Of a DNA stretch of 64,000 bases, positions 54,043 to 61,870 are shown in pieces. The translations under genes and the position numbers were made by a program. This DNA is from Flavobacterium chungbukense (GTDB taxonomy: Bacteria > Bacteroidota > Bacteroidia > Flavobacteriales > Flavobacteriaceae). Every line of letters begins with the position of its first letter. Positions within the stretch are counted from its first letter, which is position 1. The stretch covers positions 62,001 through 126,000 of the forward strand of contig NZ_JAJGZV010000002.1 of the NCBI RefSeq assembly GCF_020805785.1, in the 5' to 3' direction. The notes beneath the pieces were generated by a model, which worked only from the letters and a program-made list of their open reading frames with translations, was not told where the DNA came from and made no database searches.

Positions 54043-54194
54043 TCATTGATACGGCCAAGAACAAAATATTTGACTCCTCAAAAACCATTAATGAGGTGGC
54101 TTACGAATTAGGCTTTAAATATCCCCAGCATTTTACTCGCTTTTTCAAGCAGCATGTTGGCAGTACTCCTAATGAATATCGGATTATGAATTAG
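54036..54194 (+). pseudogene. C-terminal fragment of an AraC-family regulator
   Basis: The + frame HKIIDTAKNKIFDSSKTINE, 'VAYELGFKYPQHFTRFFKQ' and 'HVGSTPNEYRIMN' is the second helix-turn-helix of an AraC domain and aligns with the C-terminus of the intact AraC gene at 56125 ('IADELGFKYQQHFTRLFKQ'). It has no start and no first HTH, so it is a remnant. It abuts the 5' end of the truncated NUDIX gene, head to head. Confidence 0.85.
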
Positions 54195-54220
54195 AAAATT
54201 TAAAATCATCAATCTCTTAT

Positions 54221-54661
54221 TTATTTAATCATTTTTTTAAACAACATTTTCATTGATTCTGGATCTATTGTGTTCATATCAACCAACTTTAATGATTTAA
54301 CCATTTTAAGCGTCGTTATTTTATATTTTTGAAAATGTGTTGTTTTTAAATGCGATTGATAAGCATTGTTGTCATTGTATATTTCGATTATTCTAACTTG
54401 AGTGGAATCATTTTTTTGATACATCGGAAAAATTGCCAATACACCAGGCTCTAGTTTTACTGAAGCTGAAGATTCCTCTTTTAATATGGCTTTATATTCA
54501 GATAAATATTCAGGGTAAACTTCAATCTCAGAAAGACGAACCATCATATCTTTTTTTTGAGCTGACATAGTACTGTAAGTTAAAAACATCGTTGTTGATA
54601 TTAAATACATAAATAACTTATTTGGAAAAATACTCGGAGAATTATGAATTAAAGTTTTCAT
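54221..54661 (-). CDS. Exported antibiotic biosynthesis monooxygenase (ABM) domain protein
   Basis: A 146-residue protein with an N-terminal signal region (KLFMYLISTTMFLTYSTMSAQ), then an ABM dimeric alpha-beta barrel: 'VRLSEIEVYPEYLSEYKAILKEESSASVKLEPGVLAIFPM' and 'IRIIEIYNDNNAYQSHLKTTHFQKYK' with the conserved His. Enzymes of this kind act on quinols or heme-like substrates. The start may be at 54610, where the signal peptide proper begins. It is the last gene of the cupin-CMD-ABM operon, transcribed away from AraC. Confidence 0.85.
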   Translation of the reverse strand: MKTLIHNSPSIFPNKLFMYLISTTMFLTYSTMSAQKKDMMVRLSEIEVYPEYLSEYKAILKEESSASVKLEPGVLAIFPMYQKNDSTQVRIIEIYNDNNAYQSHLKTTHFQKYKITTLKMVKSLKLVDMNTIDPESMKMLFKKMIK

Positions 54662-54674
54662 TTATAGCTTCAAT

Positions 54675-55418
54675 TTAATTAATCTTTTTATTGATTTGGA
54701 TGACCTTTTCTAAAGCATTCTTAACAATTTCTGCTTGCTCTTTTCCAATTTGCTTTTCAATAATGGCACTCAGTTCCATAATTTGTCCCTCTGTAATTCC
54801 TGTATTTAATCCCATGGAAATATGAGCCTGTAATTGTGGTTCTACACGAGACATTGCTGATAATATAGAAATAGTTACAAACTCACGCTGACGATAATTA
54901 AGGACATCACGGCTAAAAATATCAGCAAATAAATGCTCTTTCAAAAAAACATCGATTGCGGGAGCAAAAGCATTTGCGCCAGTTTTTGGACCTTTTTCTT
55001 CTTTTCCTGTTAATTTCTGCAATGTCTCTTTTCCTACGCTATATTTGTCATTTGTTGCATTTATCGGAGATGCTTCTTTGCCCTGTAAATCAGTAATTCC
55101 ATCAGCTTTTCTATTTTCCAAAACTTCCATAAAAGCGTTAATTGCGTTTAGGCTTCTTGGAAAACCACAGTACGCATAAAGCTGTACTAATGCTTCCTTA
55201 ATTTCATTAACGGAAAGTCCAGAATCAAGACCTGTATTTAACTCTGTTTTTAGTTTTTGAATATTTCCTACGGCAGACAATGCACAAATACTTGCCATGC
55301 TTTGCTGATGGGCATTCAAATGTGTACTGCCTGTATTTTTATCTTGTGCGATCATCATATTGATATTTAATAAAAGAATGGCAAGCAAAAGCTTTCTGAA
55401 ATTATTTGCTTCTTTCAT
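54675..55418 (-). CDS. Carboxymuconolactone decarboxylase (CMD) family protein, exported
   Basis: A 247-residue protein: signal segment LLLAILLLNINMMIAQ, then two CMD domains (about residues 40-115 and 160-240), each with the 'GLDSGLSVNEIKEALVQLYAYCGFPRSLNAIN' or 'GLNTGITEGQIMELSAIIEK' pattern. The first has Cys in the AYCGFPR loop; CMD proteins often use a Cys pair as peroxidase. It follows the cupin gene by nine bases and precedes the ABM gene by 13. Confidence 0.88.
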   Translation of the reverse strand: MKEANNFRKLLLAILLLNINMMIAQDKNTGSTHLNAHQQSMASICALSAVGNIQKLKTELNTGLDSGLSVNEIKEALVQLYAYCGFPRSLNAINAFMEVLENRKADGITDLQGKEASPINATNDKYSVGKETLQKLTGKEEKGPKTGANAFAPAIDVFLKEHLFADIFSRDVLNYRQREFVTISILSAMSRVEPQLQAHISMGLNTGITEGQIMELSAIIEKQIGKEQAEIVKNALEKVIQINKKIN

Positions 55419-55427
55419 TTTTTTAAA

Positions 55428-55922
55428 TTATTTATTTGCTTCTGAATATTCCAGATCTGTCACTGGACTTAACCAAACGGCATTTACTTCTCCTTCGTAA
55501 TTTGTAATAGCAATATGAACCATTTTCGAAGTTGCCGAAGCACCATGCCAATGTTCTACATTTTCAGGTATATTGATTATATCTCCTTTTTTAATTGATT
55601 GTGCAGGTTTACCTTTTTCCTGATATAAACCCAATCCTTCTGTAACTATTAAAACCTGTCCTCTTGGATGTGTGTGCCAATTTGTTCTCGCTCCTGCTTC
55701 AAAGGTTACACTTCCTATTACGAAGTCGTTGTTTTTATCTTTTGCCAGTAATAATTGTAAATATGCATCTCCTGTAAAATATCCGTTTGTCAATTTTTCT
55801 CCTTTAGAAAAAAGGGATGAAGTGTTTTCTGTACTCATTTTTTGTTGAATTATTTTGTTATTACACGATGTTAGTATGATTATCGATATTAAAGTTAGTC
55901 TTTTCATTATTCTCTTTATCAT
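55428..55922 (-). CDS. Cupin-domain lipoprotein
   Basis: A 164-residue protein starting MIKRIMKRLTLISIIILTSC, a lipoprotein signal with Cys20; the longer frame from 55988 adds unsupported residues. The cupin barrel has 'GARTNWHTHPRGQVLIVTEGLGLYQEKGKPAQSIKKGDIINIPENVEHWHGA', which gives the two metal-binding motifs (H-T-H and ENVEHWHG). It is membrane-anchored in the periplasm and is the first gene of the operon. Confidence 0.88.
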   Translation of the reverse strand: MIKRIMKRLTLISIIILTSCNNKIIQQKMSTENTSSLFSKGEKLTNGYFTGDAYLQLLLAKDKNNDFVIGSVTFEAGARTNWHTHPRGQVLIVTEGLGLYQEKGKPAQSIKKGDIINIPENVEHWHGASATSKMVHIAITNYEGEVNAVWLSPVTDLEYSEANK

Positions 55923-56102
55923 AAATTTCCCTTTTGTCTTTTGAAGTATTCTAACCATAGAATTTATCTGGTAAATATTTATAAACAAACGCTAATGCAA
56001 ATTTCGTCAGTATACTTCTCTTTAAGGGTAGATAGAATACAGATTTATTTACCACTTTTACTGATATTGCTTATATGGCGCAATCAGTTGACATAGTTTC
56101 TT

Positions 56103-56110
56103 TAAATTTG
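56103..56110 (+). promoter_or_regulatory. Bacteroidota -7 element (TAAATTTG)
   Basis: TAAATTTG matches TAnnTTTG and lies 14 bp upstream of the AraC start. The 180-bp divergent region should hold the promoter of the cupin operon too. Confidence 0.45.
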
Positions 56111-56124
56111 TATAGTAATTTTTA

Positions 56125-57024
56125 ATGATGGAAGAAGTTGAAAGAATAGATACTGTTAAACAATACAACGATTCTGTCGGGGTTGATACCTTGCATCCGT
56201 TAGTAAGCGTTGTTAATTTTGACGAAATACCAACTTATCAATATTTTCGAAGATACATGGGTATTTACGCTGTTTTTCTTAAATATATAAACTGCGGGGA
56301 CATGCGCTATGGATGCCAACCTTATGATTATGAAGATGGAACCTTAGTTTTTATTGCACCTGGACAGGTTTACGGAATTGACAGCAAAGGCAAACTTATA
56401 AAACCTTCCGGAAGAGCACTTGTATTTCATCCCGATTTAATTGTGGGAACACCACTTGGAAAACACATAAAAGAGTATTCTTTTTTTTCGTATGAAGTGA
56501 ATGAAGCCCTTCACTTATCAAAAAAAGAAAGAGCAACAATAAATGATTGTTTAGAAAAGATTGCTGCCGAAATTGATTTGAATATCGACAAACACAGTAA
56601 AACATTAATAGTTTCAAATATCGAGCTTTTCCTAAACTACTGTATGCGTTATTATGACCGCCAATTTATTACCCGAAACAATGTAAACAGGGATATTTTG
56701 GTTCGTTTTGAAGATTTACTTAATGACTATTTCAATTCTGATTTGCCAAGAAAGTTAGGATTACCTAGTGTAACGTGGTGTGCAGAACAATTGCATTTGT
56801 CGCCCAATTATTTTGGAGATTTAATTAAGAAAGAAACAGGAAATACAGCATTAGATTACATCCAGTCTAAACTTATTGATGAAGCCAAGGTTAAAATATT
56901 TGATCATTTTAAATCAATAAATGAAATTGCAGATGAATTGGGGTTTAAGTACCAGCAGCACTTTACCCGCCTTTTCAAGCAAAAAACCGGAATGACGCCA
57001 AATGAATATAAAAACGCAAATTAA
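56125..57024 (+). CDS. AraC-family transcriptional regulator
   Basis: A 299-residue protein. The N-terminal 170 residues are a cupin-like sensing domain ('GTLVFIAPGQVYGIDSKGK'-style strands). The C-terminal double helix-turn-helix has 'LPSVTWCAEQLHLSPNYFGDLIKKETGNTALDYIQSKLI' and 'INEIADELGFKYQQHFTRLFKQKTGMTPNEYKNA'. It is divergent from the cupin-CMD-ABM operon, the usual arrangement for its regulator. A fragment of a related gene lies at 54036-54194. Confidence 0.93.
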   Translation: MMEEVERIDTVKQYNDSVGVDTLHPLVSVVNFDEIPTYQYFRRYMGIYAVFLKYINCGDMRYGCQPYDYEDGTLVFIAPGQVYGIDSKGKLIKPSGRALVFHPDLIVGTPLGKHIKEYSFFSYEVNEALHLSKKERATINDCLEKIAAEIDLNIDKHSKTLIVSNIELFLNYCMRYYDRQFITRNNVNRDILVRFEDLLNDYFNSDLPRKLGLPSVTWCAEQLHLSPNYFGDLIKKETGNTALDYIQSKLIDEAKVKIFDHFKSINEIADELGFKYQQHFTRLFKQKTGMTPNEYKNAN

Positions 57025-57150
57025 AGATTTGCGACTTTTATTCTATTCAAAGACCTTTCTACGAACGTAATCTATTCGAAATACGAATAATAACGATTTG
57101 CATAAGAACTCTTTGTACAGCGTTTTCTTTTAATCTTTAAAAAAAAATAT

Positions 57151-58293
57151 TTAAAATAATTCGCGATGAAAATTTTCATAATAAATCTCAATCAATAAAT
57201 CGGCACCATTTGCAGATGCCAAATCAATTAATCCTATTTCGCAAAGTGCATCAATTCTACACATTTGATCTTTGGTTGATCTAAGTTTTCCTATGCATTT
57301 ATCAAAAATAGCGATGTTTTCGATAGCATTTTTTACAATTTTAATCAATTGTCTAAAATCATCCGAAGATAATTTACTGTCTTTTATATAATTTTCTAAT
57401 CTGGCTCCTTCTCTGTAATGAGGATAATTTTCTAAACCCATAAAGGTTAACATCCACATTTTATTATAATTCCATGTTGTTTTAATAATACCAATATAAT
57501 CGGCTATTAATTCACCGTGCAAGTTATTGGCGTCCTGTCCGTATTTTTTAAGCATATACAAATGCGTAAACTCATGCTCTAGCCTAATAGAAACTGAATA
57601 CGAATTCCATAAATTTTCTGTTATTCCTAACTGCCTTCCTAGTACATTACTGTAAGGTTTTGTACTTAAAATGATCATTTTATCTTTGTACAAAGATTTA
57701 TTCGGCATTACATTATCTAAAAATTCTTTGTTCCAATCTCCTGATGGATTATTTTGCAACCAGTTTTTTTTGATCATATTTAATCGTTTCGAATTGTTAA
57801 GACCATTCAATAATACGGCTCCCATTGATGAAGGAATAGTCACCGGATTATTTTTATACACTAAACACTGAACTATTTTTGCAAAATCTTCTTTATGAGG
57901 TATGATTAAAACAGGGATTTTGCCAGCGATGCTTTCATGGACTTCGAATCTGATATTTTTTGAATCTTCTAATTTTAGATAATGCTTTAATTTTATATCA
58001 TTCGTATTTCCTTTTAAAATAATATCGATATAACGTTCTACTTTATCACTTTCTTTTTCAATCAAAGAATTCAATGGTGAGTAGCATTCTTTTAATAGGC
58101 CAAAGATGTCTTTTCTGCCAGAAAAATTAAATAACGTTTCTTTCCAAAATTGAATTCCTTCGTCTTCGACAATACTAGACACCTCATAATCATCATTTAA
58201 CGAAAATCTGTTAAACAAATAAGCTTTAAGTTCATAAGATAAATCAATTGATACAACCTGATCAATTCGCTCTAGTGTAAGTGTATTATTCAT
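57151..58293 (-). CDS. Putative zinc metalloprotein with HEFTH motif, in peptide cluster
   Basis: A 380-residue soluble protein without a signal peptide. H240-E-F-T-H244 is an HExxH zinc motif inside a helix (RLEHEFTHLYMLKKYG). E261 and D265 in HGELIADYIGII lie 17-21 residues further on and fit a gluzincin third ligand. The N-terminal 130 residues are helical and of unknown type. It lies 104 bp downstream of the NHLP gene and could act as a leader peptidase or as an immunity factor in this cluster. The family is not recognised; catalysis is inferred from the motif. Confidence 0.75.
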   Translation of the reverse strand: MNNTLTLERIDQVVSIDLSYELKAYLFNRFSLNDDYEVSSIVEDEGIQFWKETLFNFSGRKDIFGLLKECYSPLNSLIEKESDKVERYIDIILKGNTNDIKLKHYLKLEDSKNIRFEVHESIAGKIPVLIIPHKEDFAKIVQCLVYKNNPVTIPSSMGAVLLNGLNNSKRLNMIKKNWLQNNPSGDWNKEFLDNVMPNKSLYKDKMIILSTKPYSNVLGRQLGITENLWNSYSVSIRLEHEFTHLYMLKKYGQDANNLHGELIADYIGIIKTTWNYNKMWMLTFMGLENYPHYREGARLENYIKDSKLSSDDFRQLIKIVKNAIENIAIFDKCIGKLRSTKDQMCRIDALCEIGLIDLASANGADLLIEIYYENFHRELF

Positions 58294-58397
58294 TATTATA
58301 ACGAAATTTAACGTTTAGCCCTATGTATATATTTTTTGCAAAGAATTATACAATCTTTCGTAGTCTGTAGTAACAGAGTCACATGAATTTGCCCTGT

Positions 58398-58658
58398 TTA
58401 ATTTGCCTTTTTTTTTTCGTTTAATTCCTGATCAGTTTGCTTTAGCTGGATAGGAATATTGATGTATAGATATTCTGGATCAGACTGATCTGTTACTTTA
58501 ATTTTTTTTACGTTTGGCAAACTTCTTCCAAAAAATTTTTCTAATGTTTCTTCGGGATTGGTAATCAATGATTCTTTAAAATCATCATTTTCCCAGGCTT
58601 CCGTAATTATTTTAAAAAACACATCCTGGCCTTTTTTTTGTTCTTCTGTTAAAATCAT
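58398..58658 (-). CDS. NHLP-type leader peptide (putative RiPP precursor)
   Basis: An 86-residue protein. Residues 12-69 match the nitrile-hydratase-like leader (NHLP): 'FFKIITEAWENDDFKESLI', TNPEETLEKFFGRSLPNVK, then KIKVTDQSDPEYLYINIP. The usual DPxxF, NPxxxLE and 'lP..v.kvvexdp..lhlvlP' elements are all present. The rest (residues 71-86, QLKQTDQELNEKKKAN) is a short charged tail that would be the core peptide and ends in Asn. A Cys-, Ser- or Thr-rich core is absent. It is transcribed between the acyltransferase gene and the HEFTH gene. A true NHLP-family chaperone role is the main alternative. Confidence 0.78.
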   Translation of the reverse strand: MILTEEQKKGQDVFFKIITEAWENDDFKESLITNPEETLEKFFGRSLPNVKKIKVTDQSDPEYLYINIPIQLKQTDQELNEKKKAN

Positions 58659-58760
58659 TGTATTTTATTCTTAAAATTTAACTTTTACATCGTACTTATC
58701 AAGATTATTAATCTATATCGTATTTGCAGCGAATTGATTAATTATCACACATCATAATGT

Positions 58761-59435
58761 TTAAGCTGTTAGTACAGAGTATTTAAACTCCTTATTTTGA
58801 AATGTCTTATTAGGCATTTTATCAATGTTATCCGATGTTATCAAAAATTTATTATCAGCATAAAACTTTTTTAAACCATCATAACTCATTGCTATCGGTA
58901 TCGTTTCAGAACCCAGATAATGAATAGAACTTCCTATAACTTCGGCTTGTATACCAAGCAAATTCATAATTCGCAACAGTTTGCTGTCGCACTCTGCAAA
59001 AGCAATTCCTTTTTTTTGCTCACACAAAGGAGCAATTGCACACACCATTAGTTTTCTAAATAGTGTTTTGTCTTTTATGTTTCTCTTAGTCGCAAAGCGT
59101 CCAATGTGCCAAACAGAGGATAAATTTTCTGAAAGATTTAAAACATTTAAAGGATTAATATCAAAAATTTTCTGAAGCGGAAGTTTGGTCTCATAATCCC
59201 ATTTAATTACTCTAATCGATCCTTGAATGTTTCCTGAGAAATCCTTGGCAACAAAAATTTCCGAATCTTTAAAATAATTTAATTCTTCATTGTACACCTC
59301 TTCTGTATCTGTGCCAATTTTTTCGGCACTTACATTTTGGCAATGATGATTAAAGTTTTCTTCTACTACAAACTTGGCTAGTTCTGTTAATTGATCTAAT
59401 TCTAATCTTTGAAGGTAATTCTGATTAATAGTCAT
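58761..59435 (-). CDS. LuxI/FeeM-like N-acyltransferase
   Basis: A 224-residue protein starting MTINQNYLQR (a Met at 59465 adds ten residues). 'DSEIFVAKDFSGNIQGSIRVIKWD' and 'LPLQKIFDI', then VWHIGRFATKRNIKDKTLFR, match the LuxI/FeeM pattern (xxGSxRLL...LP...F...WExGRFAV). These GNAT-fold enzymes join acyl groups to amino acids or homoserine lactone. 'GIAFAECDSKLLRIMNLLGI' is the C-terminal half. It lies 102 bp upstream of the NHLP gene. In known selidamide pathways GNAT enzymes lipidate NHLP-type precursors, so peptide acylation is a candidate role; a signal-molecule synthase is the alternative. Confidence 0.75.
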   Translation of the reverse strand: MTINQNYLQRLELDQLTELAKFVVEENFNHHCQNVSAEKIGTDTEEVYNEELNYFKDSEIFVAKDFSGNIQGSIRVIKWDYETKLPLQKIFDINPLNVLNLSENLSSVWHIGRFATKRNIKDKTLFRKLMVCAIAPLCEQKKGIAFAECDSKLLRIMNLLGIQAEVIGSSIHYLGSETIPIAMSYDGLKKFYADNKFLITSDNIDKMPNKTFQNKEFKYSVLTA

Positions 59436-59490
59436 GAGAGTACATTTGCTTTTGGTTACCATCAAAACTAATTGTAGAAAATCGCACTTT

Positions 59491-59510
59491 TACTACACTA
59501 AATAGTAGTA
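59491..59510. promoter_or_regulatory. 20-bp dyad in the acyltransferase-LuxR divergent region
   Basis: TACTAC and GTAGTA form 6-bp inverted arms separated by 8 bases, a 20-bp dyad like a lux box. It lies 56 bp upstream of the acyltransferase start and 274 bp from the divergent LuxR start. It is a candidate operator for the LuxR-type regulator; this is inference. Confidence 0.4.
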
Positions 59511-59760
59511 TTGAGCTATCTGCACAAAATTATATTGTAGATTAATATTGTTTTTAAAATGTATTGTGAAGAGATAAAATGATTGGATAAAGAGAAATTG
59601 ACCTATCACTTTTAGTCAATGTTGATTTTATTCATTTTAAAAGAAAAAACTATAGTGAATCTAAGCCAAAACCTCTAATAACTAATAATCAATGAATTAA
59701 AATAAAATATTTTTTTTAAAGATCTGTGTCATAATTATCCCACATAACAAGAAAAAAAAT

Positions 59761-59768
59761 TAAATTTG
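59761..59768 (+). promoter_or_regulatory. Bacteroidota -7 element (TAAATTTG)
   Basis: TAAATTTG matches TAnnTTTG, 15 bp upstream of the ATG at 59784. It overlaps the TTG at 59766, so translation is more likely to begin at 59784. Confidence 0.5.
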
Positions 59769-59783
59769 ATTAAAACTATCCAG

Positions 59784-60548
59784 ATGAAAGAACAGGATTT
59801 AAACTCCTTTTTTGATTCCAGAAATACCATTTATGGTATGACAGATGAAGAAAGGTCTAAAATATTTGATTATTTAGAACCTATAAAGGCATTTGCAAGA
59901 GCAACATACACAAGCCTTTATGTTATAGATTATTTAGTACAAGGGTTTGAGTTTGTTTCTGAGAACCCATTATTTTTATGCGGTAATACGGCAGAAGAAG
60001 TCCTTGAAATGGGCTATTCTTTTTATTTTAAACATGTTCCTGAAGCCGATTTAGAATTATTATTGAAAATTAATATTATTGGATTTGATTTTTACGAAAA
60101 AACGGCCTTAGAAGACCGCACTCATTATACCATATCTTATGATTTTCATTTAAGAAATCAGGAAGGAAAATTAATTTTAATCAATCAAAAACTCACACCT
60201 GTTTTTTTGACCTCAAGTGGAAAAATATGGAAAGCAATATGCATTATTTCATTATCATCTGAACGTAAAGCGGGTAATATCAAAATACACAAAAACGGAG
60301 AAAACAAGGTTCTAAAGTATAATCTGGAACTGAATCATTGGGAAGATTCTAAAAAAATTACTTTATCTAAAAGAGACAAAGAAATTTTACAATTTTCTAC
60401 CAGAGGTTTTACTATAAATGAAATTGCCGAAGCCTTATTTATTTCGCCCGATACGGTAAAATTTCACAGAAGAAAACTTTTTGAAAAATTGGAAGTAACC
60501 AATATTTCAGAAGCAATTGCTTATGTAACCAGCAATAAATTAATCTAA
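59784..60548 (+). CDS. PAS-LuxR transcriptional regulator
   Basis: A 254-residue protein, MKEQDLNSFFDSRNTIYGM onwards. A PAS-like sensory domain occupies about residues 30-165, and a LuxR helix-turn-helix is C-terminal: 'LSKRDKEILQFSTRGFTINEIAEALFISPDTVKFHRRKLFEKLEV' in family order. It is divergent from the acyltransferase gene and converges with the ThiF gene. This is the expected local regulator of the cluster. The N-terminus is not the AHL-binding domain of quorum-sensing LuxR proteins. Confidence 0.88.
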   Translation: MKEQDLNSFFDSRNTIYGMTDEERSKIFDYLEPIKAFARATYTSLYVIDYLVQGFEFVSENPLFLCGNTAEEVLEMGYSFYFKHVPEADLELLLKINIIGFDFYEKTALEDRTHYTISYDFHLRNQEGKLILINQKLTPVFLTSSGKIWKAICIISLSSERKAGNIKIHKNGENKVLKYNLELNHWEDSKKITLSKRDKEILQFSTRGFTINEIAEALFISPDTVKFHRRKLFEKLEVTNISEAIAYVTSNKLI

Positions 60549-60592
60549 AAAAGTAATCTCTTTAAATTACCATTTTAGATTTCATGTTCTTT

Positions 60593-61339
60593 CTATCGGA
60601 TTGTAGTTAAATAAAACTCTGGAAATACCTTTATACGCTTATTGGTGCAGATATCAAACGCAATATTACTGCATAATCCGGCCACTAACCAAGAAGCTAT
60701 AGAAAGTTGCGGAGGCGAAAGATTTTTGTTTTCATTTATATATTCTCCAAGAATTTTTTCCAGCCAGTCCTGTGGATTTTCCCAATATCTCATGTATTCT
60801 AAAACATAATCGACGACATTTATTTCGCTGAATTTTTCGTCCGCTTTTCTTAAAACATCTAATCCTTCATCATCTGAAATGACTAATACCAATGCTCCCC
60901 ATCCTAAATTATATGGATGCAAAACCGGTATCTTTTTTTTCTGGCAAATAGAATCAAACAAAAGCGGAACATCAGAAGTAAAATCTAAAGCGTTTATGGC
61001 AATTTTATGGTCTTTTATATAATCTTCGACATTTTCGGGCGTTAAAAAACAATTATGAGTTGTAATTTTCGCTTCACTATTAATCGCAAGTAATCTTTCT
61101 TTAAGCGCTTCTACCTTAGGTTTTGAAATGTCTTTTTCCGTATAATTTTGTCTATTTAAATTTGATAATTCAACAACATCGCCATCGATTATGGTCATAG
61201 TTTCGAAACCCAGTCTTAATAAACATTCAGCAATAACGCTGCCTATACCCGCCCCGCCCAATAATACAGGAGTATTTTTTATTAATTCTTGTTCTTCAGG
61301 ACTAATATAAAGTCTGTTTCTTATATGTCGTTGATTCAT
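60593..61339 (-). CDS. ThiF/HesA/MoeB-like adenylating enzyme
   Basis: A 248-residue E1-like protein. The ATP-binding glycine loop is LLGGAGIGSVIAECLLRLG (residues 27-45), 'IDGDVVELSNLNRQ' supplies the Mg/ATP Asp and Arg, and 'INALDFTSDVPLLFDSICQKKKIPVLHP' is the second core. The catalytic Cys and zinc Cys pairs of MoeB/ThiF are not apparent, as in MccB-type enzymes, which adenylate the C-terminal Asn of a peptide. It converges with the LuxR gene and lies one transcription unit from the NHLP peptide whose last residue is Asn. I infer that it could adenylate that C-terminus. A sulfur-carrier partner was not found. Confidence 0.82.
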   Translation of the reverse strand: MNQRHIRNRLYISPEEQELIKNTPVLLGGAGIGSVIAECLLRLGFETMTIIDGDVVELSNLNRQNYTEKDISKPKVEALKERLLAINSEAKITTHNCFLTPENVEDYIKDHKIAINALDFTSDVPLLFDSICQKKKIPVLHPYNLGWGALVLVISDDEGLDVLRKADEKFSEINVVDYVLEYMRYWENPQDWLEKILGEYINENKNLSPPQLSIASWLVAGLCSNIAFDICTNKRIKVFPEFYLTTIR

Positions 61340-61440
61340 GTCTAAATTTTACAATAATTATAATTTACCTTTGAAAGATAAAACAAAAGTAACAATATGA
61401 TAGTTGAAAATTGATTTTATTCCAGTTGATCAATTGGAAT

Positions 61441-61802
61441 AATTATCACGCTTAACATCAAACAGAAAGTATTGGCTAATGATTTGGATGAAGACTGGAG
61501 CCAAATGAAAATTTCTATGCTGGAGTAGAAAGATGTAATTGAAGAATGCCTGTTGAAATAAATTTTAGCTGTATTTAAAACTCCTGTTGAAGATTTCAGA
61601 ATTTTGATGAGGAACAGGCTGTGAATGTTATTGCAAATACATTTGGTGATAATGGCATTGGGTATCAAAAAAATGACAATCCTATTTTCAATCTTATTGA
61701 GCAGGTTTTAAAACTAAATGAGGAAAAAATGCATTGTACGAAAAAATGTTGAAAGAGAAAGATGAAATGATGGTTAGACTTGAGAAATTGATTAGTAAGT
61801 AA
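61441..61802 (+). pseudogene. Decayed XRE-family helix-turn-helix regulator
   Basis: Frame 1 reads LNIKQKVLANDLDEDWSQMK, ISMLE, an in-frame TAG, KDVIEECLLK, a TAA, ILAVFKTPVEDFR; after a frameshift FDEEQAVNVIANTFGDNGIG and 'IFNLIEQVLKLNEEK'; after another, LYEKMLKEKDEMMVRLEKLI and the stop at 61802. This is the whole helix-turn-helix plus coiled-coil tail of a typical flavobacterial XRE regulator. At least two stops and two frameshifts inactivate it. It is the same family as the 26881 remnant. Confidence 0.85.
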
Positions 61803-61870
61803 TTACCCGATAGCGCGGATTTGTAATCCGTGACCGCAAAGTATATCATTACAGATTTAAAAGAGATCAA
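61803..61870. repeat. REP-like palindromic element
   Basis: GCGCGGATTTGTAATCCGTG with ACCGCAAAGTATATCATTA: the GGATT/AATCC arms form a hairpin. The same pattern opens the element at 62923 (AGAGCAGATTTGCAATTCGTG). This is the 'gcggatttgcaatccgtgcccgc' type of repeat common between flavobacterial genes. Confidence 0.65.

Noticed and set aside
57151..58293. Secreted metalloprotease.
   Set aside because: No signal peptide or propeptide is present, so it was kept as a cytoplasmic putative metalloprotein.
58761..60548. A classical LuxI/LuxR acyl-homoserine-lactone quorum-sensing pair.
   Set aside because: The regulator has a PAS-like N-terminus and no autoinducer-binding domain, and the acyltransferase lies with an NHLP peptide gene. 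AHL production cannot be excluded but is not supported.
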